The notes under the pieces were generated by a model. The model searched no databases and was not told where the DNA came from. It worked only from the letters and a program-made list of their open reading frames with translations. Of a stretch of DNA of 64,000 bases, positions 17,622 through 26,875 are shown piece after piece. Numbering within the stretch: position 1 is the stretch's first letter; the number at the start of each line of letters is the position of its first letter. The translations under genes were made by a program, and so were the position numbers. The DNA is from Frigidibacter oleivorans (GTDB lineage: Bacteria; Pseudomonadota; Alphaproteobacteria; Rhodobacterales; Rhodobacteraceae). The DNA lies in contig NZ_RJRZ01000015.1 in NCBI RefSeq assembly GCF_003993775.1, positions 29,073 to 93,072 of the forward strand, in the 5' to 3' direction.

Positions 17622-17712
17622 GCGGGGGCGCCGCCGCCCCCGCAACCCCGCGCGGAAGGGGCTGTCTGCCCCTCCCGCGACCCGCCCCGAGGATAGTTCC
17701 GCCGACCAGAAG
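17622..17712 (+). repeat. Intergenic double-hairpin repeat, copy 1 (degenerate)
   Basis: After the bztD stop come a 9-bp hairpin (GCGGGGGCG 17622-17630 / CGCCCCCGC 17635-17643), a second hairpin (AGGGGC 17657-17662 / GCCCCT 17668-17673) and a tail CCCCGAGGATAGTTCCGCCGA ending CCAGAAG at 17712 (written in two parts). The same architecture and a similar tail occur at 48598-48660. I recall comparable intergenic elements from Rhodobacterales genomes, but cannot verify the family here. It may also terminate the bzt transcript. Confidence 0.5.
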
Positions 17713-17732
17713 CCGCGCCGGCGATCCGGGCG

Positions 17733-18227
17733 TCAGGCGACCAGTTCGCGCGGCACCACGAAGTCGAGCGCGGCGCCCGTGCCCCAGTCGGCCGAGGCCC
17801 AGCCCTCGCCGCCGAAATCGGCCACCAGCGTCGCACCCGTCGGGTAATGGGCGAATTCGGCATGGCGGGGCGGGGCCGCCAGCAGGCGCGCGGCGAATTC
17901 CGCGATGCCCGGGTTATGGCCCAGCATCATCACCGTCTGCCCCGTGGCCTTGCGCAGTTCCGCCAGCATCGCCTGCGCTTCGGCATGATAGAGCGCCGGT
18001 ACGAACTGTGTCGGCACCTCGCCCAGGCCCAGCATCTCCAGCGTTTCGCGGGTGCGGGTGGCGCTGGAACACAGCACCTGATCCGGCAGGTAGCCCCGGC
18101 TGCGCAGCCAGTGGCCAAGCGCCTCGGCCGACCGCCGCCCCCGCGCGTTCAGCCTGCGGTCGTGGTCGGCGGCTTCGGGATCGTCCCAGGAGGACTTGGC
18201 GTGGCGGATCAGGATCAGGCGGGTCAT
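17733..18227 (-). CDS. SixA-like histidine phosphatase family protein
   Basis: A 164-residue histidine-phosphatase-superfamily protein with the RHG-type motif at the N-terminus (LILIRHAKSSWDD, phospho-acceptor His at residue 9), LCSSATRTRETLEMLG, and the second catalytic histidine in MMLGHNPGIAEFA. Members act on phosphohistidine or small phosphoesters; the substrate here is unknown. The ATG at 18227 overlaps the stop of the upstream ferredoxin-like gene (ATGA). It is the last gene of an argB operon. Confidence 0.85.
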   Translation of the reverse strand: MTRLILIRHAKSSWDDPEAADHDRRLNARGRRSAEALGHWLRSRGYLPDQVLCSSATRTRETLEMLGLGEVPTQFVPALYHAEAQAMLAELRKATGQTVMMLGHNPGIAEFAARLLAAPPRHAEFAHYPTGATLVADFGGEGWASADWGTGAALDFVVPRELVA

Positions 18228-18886
18228 TTGGTGTGGAACCGGCTCATGTGATAGGCGGACTGTTCTGGCAACCTGCCATGCGCGTGGCTGACGGGGCAAG
18301 CGCGGCGAACATGGCAGCCGCCGGACAGGCAATCGGCACCTGCCGGGCTGTCGAGAAATGCGTGGCAGCGCGGCAGGTCATAGCCTCCGGCGCCGAGCGC
18401 GCCCGCCGGGCAGGCCGACAGGCAGGGCTGCCCGGCACAGCTGGCGCAGGGCGGGGCGGCGGGCGGGGCCGGCAGGTCCAGCCGGTCCTTCAGCGCGATG
18501 GCCCCGCGATAGGAGGCGAAGAGCCCCATGCGGTCATGGACCAACAGCGCCACGGGCGAGGGCCAGGCCCGGCCCGAGCGCAGCGCCCAGGCAAAGAAGG
18601 GTTTCCACGGGGGCCCGCCGAAGGGGAAATGCGCCTTGCCGCCGAACCGGCAGGCCAGCCGTCCCAACGTCCGACGCGACCAGCGGTCGACGGGGTCGGG
18701 GCGGCCGTCCAGCCATTCGGGTTGCGCCGTCAGATGCGCCCAGAACCCCGGTTCGGCCGGCGACAGCAGCAGCAGCGTGCCGGTCGCCTCCGGCAGGCCG
18801 TCCCCGGGCCCCGGATGAAAGCCGCCGGAGATCGCCAGCCTCTCGGCCGCCGCGGCGGCCTCGATGGCGGCAAGGGTCGCGGTCAT
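18224..18886 (-). CDS. 4Fe-4S ferredoxin-like protein
   Basis: A 220-residue soluble protein with one clear 4Fe-4S motif, [14 protein letters not shown] (C-x2-C-x4-C-x3-CP, about residues 147-160), and further cysteines in a [13 protein letters not shown] segment near the C-terminus. The N-terminal two thirds resembles the cofactor-domain part of QueG-like proteins, but the diagnostic residues cannot be confirmed by eye. It overlaps argB upstream and the SixA-like gene downstream by ATGA. The exact function is unknown. Confidence 0.75.
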   Translation of the reverse strand: MTATLAAIEAAAAAERLAISGGFHPGPGDGLPEATGTLLLLSPAEPGFWAHLTAQPEWLDGRPDPVDRWSRRTLGRLACRFGGKAHFPFGGPPWKPFFAWALRSGRAWPSPVALLVHDRMGLFASYRGAIALKDRLDLPAPPAAPPCASCAGQPCLSACPAGALGAGGYDLPRCHAFLDSPAGADCLSGGCHVRRACPVSHAHGRLPEQSAYHMSRFHTK

Positions 18887-19776
18887 TTCCGCCGGGGCTT
18901 CACCCGCGGTTCGGTGGACCGGATCTGGCTGCCGGCGCCGTGTTCGGTGAACAGTTCCAGCAGGCAGGCATTCGGCACCCGCCCGTCGACGATGGTGACG
19001 GCGCGCACGCCTTCCTCCAGCGCCTTCAGCGCGGTTTCGGTCTTGGGGATCATGCCGCCGGCGATGGTGCCGTCGGCGATCAGCGCGCGCACATCCTCGG
19101 GCGTCAGCTGGGTCAGCACCTCGCCCGCCTTGTTCTTCACCCCCGCCACGTCGGTCAGCAGCAGCAGCCGGTCCGCCTGCAGCGCGCCGGCGATGGCGCC
19201 CGCCGCGGTGTCGCCGTTGACGTTGAAGGTCTCGTTATCGGCCATGCCCGTCGCCACCGGCGCCACGACGGGGATGATCCCCGCCCCGTAGAGGTCGCGC
19301 AGCACCTGCACGTTCATCTCGATCGGCCGGCCGACGAAGCCCAGTTCCGGGTCGTCCGCCTCGCAGACCATCAGGTCGTCGTCCTTGCCGGAAATGCCGA
19401 CGGCGCGGCCACCCTCGTCCATGATTGCTTGCACGATGCGCTTGTTGACCAGCCCGGCCAGCACCATCTCGACCACCTCGACCGTGGCCTTGTCGGTGAC
19501 GCGCTTGCCGCGGACGAAACGGCTTTCGATGCCGAGCTTGCCCAGCAGGTCGTTGATCATCGGGCCGCCGCCATGCACGACGACCGGGTTCAGCCCCACC
19601 TGCTGCATCAGCACGATGTCACGGGCGAATTCCGCCATCGCCGCGTCGTCGCCCATCGCATTGCCGCCGAACTTCACGACGACCACCGCGCCGGCATAGC
19701 GCTGCAGATAGGGAAGCGCCTCGGACAGCGTCCGGGCGGTGGCGATCCAGTCACGGTCCATGGGCTGCTTTCTCAT
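18883..19776 (-). CDS. argB: Acetylglutamate kinase
   Basis: Second step of arginine biosynthesis: N-acetylglutamate + ATP to N-acetylglutamyl phosphate. The 297-residue product has [11 protein letters not shown] (ATP-binding lysine), [44 protein letters not shown] and TDVAGVKN. The ATG at 19776 has a GGAG box six bases upstream; an alternative ATG at 19761 (MDRDWIA) would give 292 residues. It heads an operon with the ferredoxin-like and SixA-like genes and diverges from an SDR gene. Confidence 0.95.
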   Translation of the reverse strand: MRKQPMDRDWIATARTLSEALPYLQRYAGAVVVVKFGGNAMGDDAAMAEFARDIVLMQQVGLNPVVVHGGGPMINDLLGKLGIESRFVRGKRVTDKATVEVVEMVLAGLVNKRIVQAIMDEGGRAVGISGKDDDLMVCEADDPELGFVGRPIEMNVQVLRDLYGAGIIPVVAPVATGMADNETFNVNGDTAAGAIAGALQADRLLLLTDVAGVKNKAGEVLTQLTPEDVRALIADGTIAGGMIPKTETALKALEEGVRAVTIVDGRVPNACLLELFTEHGAGSQIRSTEPRVKPRRK

Positions 19777-19923
19777 CGGGGGCTCCGCAAGGTCGGCCCG
19801 AGTGTTAGACGCTTCGCCCCCCGCTGCCAAGCCCGGGGGACCGAAGGCGCGACCGACGCGGCGGGCCGTTGCGCAGGCGCGGAAAACCTCTAGGCTCCGG
19901 TCGGATGGAAACCGGGGTCGGCG

Positions 19924-20664
19924 ATGGCGGATGACGAAGCGAAGGTGATGCTGCTGACCGGGGCCAGCCGGGGGATCGGCCATGCCACGGTCAAGCGGTT
20001 TGCGCGCGAAGGCTGGCGGGTGATCACCTGCTCGCGCCAGCCCTTTCCCGAACAATGCCCCTGGGGCGGCGGGCGCGACGATCACATCCAGATCGACCTT
20101 GCCGACCCGGCCGACACGATCAACGCCATCGAGCTGATCCGCGAACGGCTGGACGGCGGGCGGCTGCACGCGCTGGTCAACAATGCCGGCATCTCGCCCA
20201 AGGGGCCGAAGGGCGAACGGCTGTCGACGCTGTCCACCGACCTGATGACCTGGGGCCACGTCTTCCACGTCAACTTCTTCGCCCCCATCGTGCTGGCGCG
20301 CGGCCTGATCGAGGAACTGTCGGCGGCGCAGGGCGCGGTGGTCAACGTGACCTCGATCGCCGGCAGCCGGGTGCATCCTTTCGCGGGCGCGGCCTATGCC
20401 ACGTCGAAGGCGGCGCTGGCGGCGCTGACGCGCGAGATGGCGCATGACTTCGGCCCGCTCGGGGTGCGCGTCAACGCCATCGCACCCGGCGAGATCGAGA
20501 CCTCGATCCTGTCGCCCGGCACCGAGAAGATCGTCGAGACGCTGCCCCTGCGCCGTCTGGGGCAGCCGCGCGAGGTGGCGGACGTGATCTGGTTTCTGTG
20601 CAACCCGGCCTCGAGTTATGTCACCGGGACCGAGGTGCAGGTGAACGCGGGCCAGCACGTCTGA
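19924..20664 (+). CDS. SDR-family oxidoreductase
   Basis: A classical short-chain dehydrogenase/reductase of 246 residues. It has the nucleotide-binding TGASRGIG (12-19), the structural NNAG, catalytic Y158 and K162 in YATSKAA, and the usual C-terminal [16 protein letters not shown] and [10 protein letters not shown]. The substrate is unknown. It is transcribed divergently from argB across a 147-base gap and converges on yihA, so it appears monocistronic. Confidence 0.88.
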   Translation: MADDEAKVMLLTGASRGIGHATVKRFAREGWRVITCSRQPFPEQCPWGGGRDDHIQIDLADPADTINAIELIRERLDGGRLHALVNNAGISPKGPKGERLSTLSTDLMTWGHVFHVNFFAPIVLARGLIEELSAAQGAVVNVTSIAGSRVHPFAGAAYATSKAALAALTREMAHDFGPLGVRVNAIAPGEIETSILSPGTEKIVETLPLRRLGQPREVADVIWFLCNPASSYVTGTEVQVNAGQHV

Positions 20665-20678
20665 CCCGCGTCCCCGCG

Positions 20679-20706
20679 CCGGCTATTCCAGCCCGGCTAT
20701 TCCAGC
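20679..20706. repeat. 14-bp tandem duplication at the yihA stop codon
   Basis: CCGGCTATTCCAGC occurs twice in tandem (20679-20692 and 20693-20706). The right-hand copy contains the yihA stop (TAG on the minus strand, 20697-20699) and the last codons; the left-hand copy repeats them as non-coding sequence. It looks like a recent slippage duplication. Confidence 0.8.
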
Positions 20707-21347
20707 GTAGCGACGATGGCGCGCAAGTTTTCGATCCCCATGCCCTTTTCGGAACTGGTCAGCACCATTTCGGGATAGGCGGCGGGATGTTTCGACAGCG
20801 CGCCCCGCACCTGGTCCAGGACCCGGGCGCGCTCTTTCTCCGACACCTTGTCGGCCTTGGTCATCACCACCTGAAAGGTGACGGCGGACCGGTCGAGCAG
20901 GGCGAGGATTTCCTCGTCCACCGCCTTCACCCCGTGGCGGGTGTCGATCAGCACGAAGGCCCGGCGCAGGGTCTGGCGGCCGGCGAGGTAGGATTTCAGC
21001 AGCCGCTGCCATTTCTCGACCACCGCCACCGGCGCCTCGGCAAAGCCATAGCCGGGCAGGTCGACCAGATAGCGGCTGTCGCCGAGCGCGAAATAGTTGA
21101 TCTCCTGCGTCCGGCCCGGGGTGTTCGAGGCGCGGGCGAGGTTCTTGCGCCCGGTCAGGGCGTTGATCAGGCTGGACTTGCCGACATTCGACCGTCCGGC
21201 GAAACAGACCTCCAGCCGATCGGGCGGGGGCAGGCCGTCCATCGCCACGACGCCCTTCACGAAATCGACGGGGCCCGCGAACAGCAGCCGCCCCGCCTCG
21301 CGCGCCGCGTCTTCGGGATCGGGGGCCAGGGGGAAGGGCAGGGTCAT
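20697..21347 (-). CDS. yihA: Ribosome biogenesis GTPase YihA/YsxC (EngB)
   Basis: A 216-residue TrmE-Era-EngA-YihA-family GTPase involved in late 50S assembly. The G motifs are visible: G1 GRSNVGKSS, G2 NTPGRTQ, G3 DLPGYGFA, G4 TKAD and G5 near TSSEKGMG. The ATG at 21347 overlaps the stop of the MOSC gene (ATGA). It is the last gene of the rpmH-to-yihA minus-strand block. Confidence 0.93.
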   Translation of the reverse strand: MTLPFPLAPDPEDAAREAGRLLFAGPVDFVKGVVAMDGLPPPDRLEVCFAGRSNVGKSSLINALTGRKNLARASNTPGRTQEINYFALGDSRYLVDLPGYGFAEAPVAVVEKWQRLLKSYLAGRQTLRRAFVLIDTRHGVKAVDEEILALLDRSAVTFQVVMTKADKVSEKERARVLDQVRGALSKHPAAYPEMVLTSSEKGMGIENLRAIVATLE

Positions 21348-22099
21348 TCCAGCACCGCCCGGTCGCCCTGTGCGACCTCGCCCGCCGCGATCACCGTGGC
21401 ATAGACCCCGAATTCCTGCACGCCCAGCAGGTCATCCAGCGCCCCCAGCGTATCGGCATCGGACTCGCCCGTTTCGGGATTGCCGGTGGTGGCCTTGCAG
21501 CGGCCGATGGGTTCCTCGATCCGCAGCCGCGCGCCGCCGATTCGCAGCGTGCGGCCGATCCAGGCGCGTTCTTCCCAAGGGGCCAGCCCGTCCAGCCAGA
21601 TGTTGCCGCGCCAGCGGTGGATCGACAGGTCCTGCCCCAGATGTGCGGCAAGCGCCGCGTTCGAGGCGAGGTTCTTGATCGAGATCGAGGGGAAGTCGCT
21701 GTCGGTCATCGCCTGCCCCGGGGCAGAGACCAGCGCCACCGGGCGGAACGGGCCGTCCTGCGGGCTGATCGGGGCCAGCCAGTCGATCAGCCGCACGCCC
21801 TCGGTCCCGGGGCGGAAGGTCAGGGGCGGCAGGTCCGGGTGGGTCAGCCGCATCTCGCCCGCCGCCTCGTCCCACCGCGCTGCAATCGCCATCAGCGTCC
21901 GGGTGCGGGCGGCGCGCTGGAACTGGCCGCACGGCGTCCAGGCCGGGTGGGCCGGATCGAATTTCGACCCGGCATGGGCGACGGCCCAGTGCCGGTCCCA
22001 GGGCAGGGCCGCCCCTTCCGAAAGCCGAACGGACGCGAGATCCTCGCGTCCGTGGGCCTTGATCGGGTGGCGGACCAGATGCGCGACCGTGGCAGTCAT
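21344..22099 (-). CDS. MOSC-domain protein
   Basis: A 251-residue protein with an N-terminal MOSC beta-barrel region (LVRHPIKAHGREDLASVRLSEGAALPWDRHWAV, in parts) and a C-terminal MOSC domain carrying the conserved cysteine in IGRCKATTGNPETGE and the W-GNIWLDG segment. MOSC proteins bind molybdenum cofactor or carry sulfur; the specific role is unknown. It starts 10 bases after the yidC stop and overlaps yihA, so it is co-transcribed with both. Confidence 0.88.
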   Translation of the reverse strand: MTATVAHLVRHPIKAHGREDLASVRLSEGAALPWDRHWAVAHAGSKFDPAHPAWTPCGQFQRAARTRTLMAIAARWDEAAGEMRLTHPDLPPLTFRPGTEGVRLIDWLAPISPQDGPFRPVALVSAPGQAMTDSDFPSISIKNLASNAALAAHLGQDLSIHRWRGNIWLDGLAPWEERAWIGRTLRIGGARLRIEEPIGRCKATTGNPETGESDADTLGALDDLLGVQEFGVYATVIAAGEVAQGDRAVLE

Positions 22100-22109
22100 G
22101 CGGGGCCGG

Positions 22110-23951
22110 TCATTTCTTCGCCGGGGCGGCGGGTTCGGCCTTCTTGCGTTTGAACCCGGCCCGGATGTTGCCGAAGAGGTCGGGCCGGTGCCCGTGCATG
22201 GTCATGATCAGGTATTGCTGGATGAAGGTGATGGTGTTGTTCGCGATCCAGTAGAGCACGAGGCCCGAGGCGAAGCCCCCCAGCATGAACATGAAGATCC
22301 AGGGCATCCAGGCGAAGATCATCTGCTGTGCCGGGTCGGCGGGCGCGGGGTTCAGCTTCTGCTGGAACCACATCGAGACGCCGAGGCAGATCGGCAGGAT
22401 GCCGAGCGAGAAGATGAAGAACAGCGAGCCCGGTTCCGGCGTGGCATAGGGCAGCAGCCCGAACAGGTTGAGGATCGAGGACGGGTCCGGCGCCGACAGG
22501 TCGCGGATCCAGCCGAACCACGGCGCATGGCGCAGTTCCAGCGTGACGAAGATCACCTTGTAGAGCGAGAAGAAGATCGGGATCTGCAGCAGCACCGGCA
22601 GGCAGCCCGAAGCCGGGTTCACCTTCTCGCGCTTGTAGAGCGCCATCATCTCCTGCTGGAACTTGGCGCGGTCGTCGCCGGTCTTTTCCTTCAGCTTCTC
22701 CATCTCGGGCTGAAGTTCCTTCATCTTCGCCATCGAGATGTAGGATTTGCGCGCCAGCGGGAAGACGATGGCCTTGATGATCAGCGTCAGCGCGATGATC
22801 GCCCAGCCCATGTTGCCGATCACGCCATGCAGCCAGTGCAGCAGGATGAAGATCGGCTTGGTCAGGAAGAAGAACCAGCCCCAGTCGATGGAGTCGACGA
22901 AGCGGTCGATGCCGACATCGTTCTGGTAGTGGCGGATCGCCTCCCATTCCTTCGCGCCGGCGAAGAGCATGGTTTCCACCCCCGCGGTCGCGCCCGGCGC
23001 GACCTCGACCACCGGCATCCGGGTCTCGGTCTGGTAGACGGCGGAGTTCGGGACATGCTTGACGACGGCGGTGAAGCTTTCGCCCGGCTTCGGCGCCAGC
23101 GCGGTCATCCAGTATTTGTCGGTGAAGCCGATCCAGCCGTTCTCGGCGACATCGGTGACCTCGACGGCCCCGCCTTCGCGCGCGGACTGTTCCAGTTCCG
23201 GCATGTCGTCGTAGTCGATTTCCTGCAGCGCGCCGTCGGCCATGCGGACGACGCCCTCGTGCAGCACCCAGATGCCCTGCGTCTGCGGCTCGCCATGGCG
23301 GGCGATGATGCCATAGGGGGCAAGGCGGACGGCGGCGCCGGTGGTGTTTTCCACGGTCTGGCCGATGGTGAAGAGGTAATCCTCGTCGACCGAGATGGTG
23401 CGGCGGAAGATCAGGCCCGCGCCATTGTCCCAGGCCAGCGTGACCGGCTGGCCGGGGGCGAGCGTGGTGCCGCTTTCCTGGGTCCAGACGGTGCGGGCAT
23501 CCGGCACCGCCTCGGCGGGCAGGCCGCCGGCCGGCGCCCAGCCATAGACGGCGTAATAGGGCTGCGGCGCGCCGAGCGCGGCCTCGCCCACCGGGGTCAG
23601 CAGGCGCACGAGGCCGGAGGCCGGATCCAGCGTTTCCTTGTAGTCCTTCAGCGACAGGTCGTCGATGCGGCCGCCGGCCAGCGACAGCGAGCCGGTCAGG
23701 CGGGGCGTGTCGATGGCGATGCGCGGGGCGGCGGCGACCTCGACGGCGGCAGGGCTCGTGGCGGCATCGGCGACGGCCGGGGCATCGGCGGGCACGGCAG
23801 GCGGGGTGCCCCCTTCGGCCGGGGCGGTGGCGACGGCCGGCGCGTTCGGGTCCACGGTCGGCTGCGGCGGCGCGAAGACCGTGTACCAGACCAGGATCAC
23901 CACGAAGGAGAGCACGGTCGCGAGGATGAGATTCTTGTTCTGATTGTCCAT
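22110..23951 (-). CDS. yidC: Membrane protein insertase YidC
   Basis: YidC inserts and folds inner-membrane proteins with or without SecYEG. The 613-residue product has an N-terminal anchor (about residues 7-26), an Ala/Pro-rich linker, a large periplasmic beta domain, and the insertase core (WGWFFFLTKPIFILLHWLHG, FPLARKSYISMAKMKELQPEMEKLKEK in parts, GCLPVLLQIPIFFSLYKVI) ending in a basic tail (KRKKAEPAAPAKK). The length fits gram-negative YidC. It sits in the conserved rpmH-rnpA-yidD-yidC neighbourhood. Confidence 0.96.
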   Translation of the reverse strand: MDNQNKNLILATVLSFVVILVWYTVFAPPQPTVDPNAPAVATAPAEGGTPPAVPADAPAVADAATSPAAVEVAAAPRIAIDTPRLTGSLSLAGGRIDDLSLKDYKETLDPASGLVRLLTPVGEAALGAPQPYYAVYGWAPAGGLPAEAVPDARTVWTQESGTTLAPGQPVTLAWDNGAGLIFRRTISVDEDYLFTIGQTVENTTGAAVRLAPYGIIARHGEPQTQGIWVLHEGVVRMADGALQEIDYDDMPELEQSAREGGAVEVTDVAENGWIGFTDKYWMTALAPKPGESFTAVVKHVPNSAVYQTETRMPVVEVAPGATAGVETMLFAGAKEWEAIRHYQNDVGIDRFVDSIDWGWFFFLTKPIFILLHWLHGVIGNMGWAIIALTLIIKAIVFPLARKSYISMAKMKELQPEMEKLKEKTGDDRAKFQQEMMALYKREKVNPASGCLPVLLQIPIFFSLYKVIFVTLELRHAPWFGWIRDLSAPDPSSILNLFGLLPYATPEPGSLFFIFSLGILPICLGVSMWFQQKLNPAPADPAQQMIFAWMPWIFMFMLGGFASGLVLYWIANNTITFIQQYLIMTMHGHRPDLFGNIRAGFKRKKAEPAAPAKK

Positions 23952-24013
23952 CGAAGGGACGCCACCTGTCCTGCCAAGGTTCGGGGAGGTTCAACAGAAG
24001 GGGGCGTCAAAGG

Positions 24014-25627
24014 TCAAGCGGTTTCACCCGCGCGGTCCGGGCGGGGCCGGACGGTCGGCAAGAGTTGATCGGCGGGCGCCGCCGCGCGCCCTAGCCCTGG
24101 CGGGGCAGGATGCGCAGCGGCTGAGTCCGGGCGGTTTCGTGCACGCCCCAGCCAGGCCGTCGCCGCCTCGGCCGGCATCGGCCGGGCGATGGCATAGCCC
24201 TGGACATGGGCGCAGCCCAGCTGTGCCAGCACCGTGTGTTCGCCCGCCGTCTCGACCCCTTCGCCCACGCAGTCCAGTTCCAGCCGTTCGGCCAGCGACA
24301 GGATCGCCGCGACCATGCGCCGCTGCGCCGGATCGCTGTCCACCCGGGCGACGAAGCTGCGGTCGATCTTCAGCCGGTTCACCGCGAAGCGCCGGATATG
24401 CGCGATCGAGGACTGGCCGGTGCCGAAATCGTCGAGGTCGATGCCGCAGCCCATGCCGGCCAGCAGCGCGACGTTGCGCGCCACCACCTCTTGCCCCGCA
24501 TCGGCGACGACGGTTTCGAGAATCTCCACCGTCAGGCGCTGCGGGGCGAGGTCGAATCGGTCCAGTTCCCAACGGATGCGGTCGGGCAGGCGCGCGTCGC
24601 GCAGATCCTCGTGGCAGAAGTTCACCGCGACGCGCGGCACCGCCAGCCCCGCCCGGTCCCAGGCCCGGATCGCGGCAAGCGCCTGTGCGAGCATCGTGTC
24701 GCACAGGCGGCCGGACAGGCCGCCCGCCTGCAGCGCCGGCAGGAAGGCCGCGGGCGAGACGAGGCCGCGGCCCGGATGATCCCATCGCGCCAGGGCCTCC
24801 ATTCCCGAGACGGCGCCGGTATCGGTGCACAGCTGGGGCTGGAAATGCGCGCGGATCTGCCCGGCCTCGAAGGCGCGGGCGATCTCGTCGGGGGCGGGGC
24901 CGGCGGGGTCGTCGCGGCGGGCGCGGGCCGGCAGCCCCAGTTCCGGCCCATAGGCGCGGATCGCCCCCGGCCCGGCCTGCCGTGCCGCCTCGAGCGCCCG
25001 GCAGGCCGCGGCCAGCAGGCCGGCGCCGGTTCGGTCGGGGGCGCGCCCGGCCAGGCAGAAGCCGACGGACAGGGTCGGATGCAGGGTCAGCCCGTCCAGT
25101 GCCAGGGGCAGTTCGGCCGCGGTCTGCAGGCGCGCGGCGATCTGGATCAGGCTTTCGAGGTCGGCCTGCCGCACCGGAGCAAGGCAGACGGCAAGGCGGG
25201 GACCGTCGAGCCGGATCACCCCGTCGCCGCCGCGCAGCGCCGCCCCCAGCCGGTCCGACACGGCGGCAAGGATGCGGTCGCGCGCCGCGGCGCCGTGACG
25301 GCGGGCCAGCGCCTCTGCCCCGTCCAGGGCGAGCGCGAGGCAGGCGGTGCCAAGCCCGTCGCGCGACGCGGCGGCAAGCGCCTTGTCCAGCAGGCATTCG
25401 GCGGCGGCCCTTCCCGCGGCGTCCGCATCCGGGCCAGCGTCGCCGAACGCATCGCCTGGCGCGGCACCGGGCGCGGTCAGCGCCACCGCCGTGATCGCGC
25501 CCACCAGCGCCGCGCCGCCCGCGCCGAACCACCAGCCCGCCAGCAGCAGCGCGGGTGCGAAGACGAAAACCTCGGGCCGCCGGACCGCCGCCCGCAGCCG
25601 CCGCCGGCTGGCCTGCCAGTTGATCAT
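24014..25627 (-). CDS. EAL-domain c-di-GMP phosphodiesterase with degenerate GGDEF domain
   Basis: A 537-residue protein with two hydrophobic segments near the N-terminus (about 19-52), a degenerate GGDEF-like domain (about 75-230; the signature position reads RLDGPRLA) and a complete-looking EAL domain (about 245-500). Metal and catalytic residues present: E277 in MEALARW, N336, E369, D399-D400 in DDFGTGQSS, K420 and E456 in GEGVET. This predicts c-di-GMP hydrolysis at the membrane without cyclase activity. It lies between ttcA and yidC on the same strand. Confidence 0.9.
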   Translation of the reverse strand: MINWQASRRRLRAAVRRPEVFVFAPALLLAGWWFGAGGAALVGAITAVALTAPGAAPGDAFGDAGPDADAAGRAAAECLLDKALAAASRDGLGTACLALALDGAEALARRHGAAARDRILAAVSDRLGAALRGGDGVIRLDGPRLAVCLAPVRQADLESLIQIAARLQTAAELPLALDGLTLHPTLSVGFCLAGRAPDRTGAGLLAAACRALEAARQAGPGAIRAYGPELGLPARARRDDPAGPAPDEIARAFEAGQIRAHFQPQLCTDTGAVSGMEALARWDHPGRGLVSPAAFLPALQAGGLSGRLCDTMLAQALAAIRAWDRAGLAVPRVAVNFCHEDLRDARLPDRIRWELDRFDLAPQRLTVEILETVVADAGQEVVARNVALLAGMGCGIDLDDFGTGQSSIAHIRRFAVNRLKIDRSFVARVDSDPAQRRMVAAILSLAERLELDCVGEGVETAGEHTVLAQLGCAHVQGYAIARPMPAEAATAWLGRARNRPDSAAAHPAPPGLGRAAAPADQLLPTVRPRPDRAGETA

Positions 25628-25713
25628 GAGCCGTCCCCCGCTGCGCCGGTCGGTCCCGGCAGCGGCAGGTTAGGGACGAAGCGTCAGCACCGGGTTAACC
25701 GCGATGGGTGCGA

Positions 25714-26586
25714 TCAGTCGGCGGCCGGGCGCAGCCGGGGCGGGGCCTCGGCCTCCGCCGCACCACCCAGCATCAGCCCCGCGAAGTCGAACAGCGCCGG
25801 GTCGCACAGATGCGAGGGCCGGGCGTTCATCAGGGCGCGGAACATCACCTGCCGCCGGCCGGGGGTCCGCGCCTCCCACCCGTCGAGGATCTGCTTGACC
25901 TGCTGGCGCTGCAGCCCGTCCTGACTGCCGCACAGGTCGCAGGGGATGATCGGATAGTTCATCGCCCGGGCGAATTTCTCGCAATCCGCCTCGGCCACGA
26001 AGGCGAGCGGACGATACAGGAACAGATCCCCGTCCTCGTTCACCAGCTTCGGCGGCATCGTCGCCAGCCGCCCGCCATGGAAGAGGTTCATGAAGAACGT
26101 CTCGAGGATGTCGTCGCGGTGATGGCCCAGCACCACGGCGGTGCAGCCCTCCTCGCGCGCGATGCGATAGAGGTTGCCGCGCCGGAGCCGTGAGCACAGC
26201 GCGCAATAGGTGCGGTTGGCCGGCACCTTGTCCACGACGATGGAATAGGTGTCCTGATACTCGATACGGTGGGGCACGCCCATCCTCGTCAGGAACTCGG
26301 GCAGCACCGTCGCCGGAAAGCCGGGCTGGCCCTGGTCGAGGTTGCAGGCCAGCAGGTCCACCGGCAGCAGCCCGCGCCACTGCAATTCGTGCAGAACGGC
26401 CAGCAGGGTGTAGCTGTCCTTGCCGCCGGACAGGCAGACCAGCCATTTGCCGCCGCGTTCCACCATGCCATAGGTCTCGACCGCCTCGCGCACGTTCTGC
26501 ACGATCCGCTTGCGCAGCTTCTTGAACTCGGTCGATTTCGGGGCGCCGTGGAACAGCGGGTGGATGTCGTCGGCTTCGTCCAGCAT
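25714..26586 (-). CDS. ttcA: tRNA 2-thiocytidine(32) synthetase TtcA
   Basis: TtcA thiolates C32 of some tRNAs using an iron-sulfur cluster. The 290-residue product has the PP-loop [11 protein letters not shown] (about residues 53-63) and the two CxxC pairs of the family, CALC and CDLC, that bind the cluster, plus [16 protein letters not shown]. Start at ATG 26586, chosen because the preceding gene (yidD) stops one base upstream and no family similarity extends further. Confidence 0.93.
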   Translation of the reverse strand: MLDEADDIHPLFHGAPKSTEFKKLRKRIVQNVREAVETYGMVERGGKWLVCLSGGKDSYTLLAVLHELQWRGLLPVDLLACNLDQGQPGFPATVLPEFLTRMGVPHRIEYQDTYSIVVDKVPANRTYCALCSRLRRGNLYRIAREEGCTAVVLGHHRDDILETFFMNLFHGGRLATMPPKLVNEDGDLFLYRPLAFVAEADCEKFARAMNYPIIPCDLCGSQDGLQRQQVKQILDGWEARTPGRRQVMFRALMNARPSHLCDPALFDFAGLMLGGAAEAEAPPRLRPAAD

Positions 26587-26587
26587 G

Positions 26588-26875
26588 TCAGACGTCCTTG
26601 CGCGCGGGATCGGGTGCGGGGGCGGGTGGCGGGGGATGCCGGGGCGGGGAACGGCGGGGCGGCACCGGATCATAGCCCGATCCGCCCCAAGGATGACAGC
26701 GGCAGATCCGGCCCGCGGCCAGCGCGGTGCCGCGGATGCCGCCATGTTCGCGCAGCGCGTCCAGAGCGTATTCCGAACAGGTGGGCTGGAACCGGCAGGA
26801 TCGCCCCAGCCAGGGGCTGAGCAGCAGCCGGTAGCCGCGGACGGGCAGGGCGATCAGCGCGGCGAGCGGGGTCAT
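26588..26875 (-). CDS. yidD: Membrane protein insertion efficiency factor YidD
   Basis: A 95-residue protein with the YidD signature: an N-terminal amphipathic helix ([18 protein letters not shown]), [21 protein letters not shown] and the C-terminal [17 protein letters not shown]. The tail is Pro-rich. YidD assists YidC-dependent insertion. It overlaps rnpA by four bases and precedes ttcA by one. Confidence 0.94.
   Translation of the reverse strand: MTPLAALIALPVRGYRLLLSPWLGRSCRFQPTCSEYALDALREHGGIRGTALAAGRICRCHPWGGSGYDPVPPRRSPPRHPPPPAPAPDPARKDV

Noticed and set aside
22096..23994. Alternative minus-strand frame overlapping yidC (632 codons)
   Set aside because: It is out of frame with yidC, whose product has clear YidC motifs, and is Arg/Gly/Pro-rich without any recognisable domain.
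24014..25627. Active diguanylate cyclase in the EAL protein
   Set aside because: The GGDEF signature position reads RLDGPRLA, lacking the Gly-Gly-Asp/Glu-Glu-Phe residues needed for cyclase activity.
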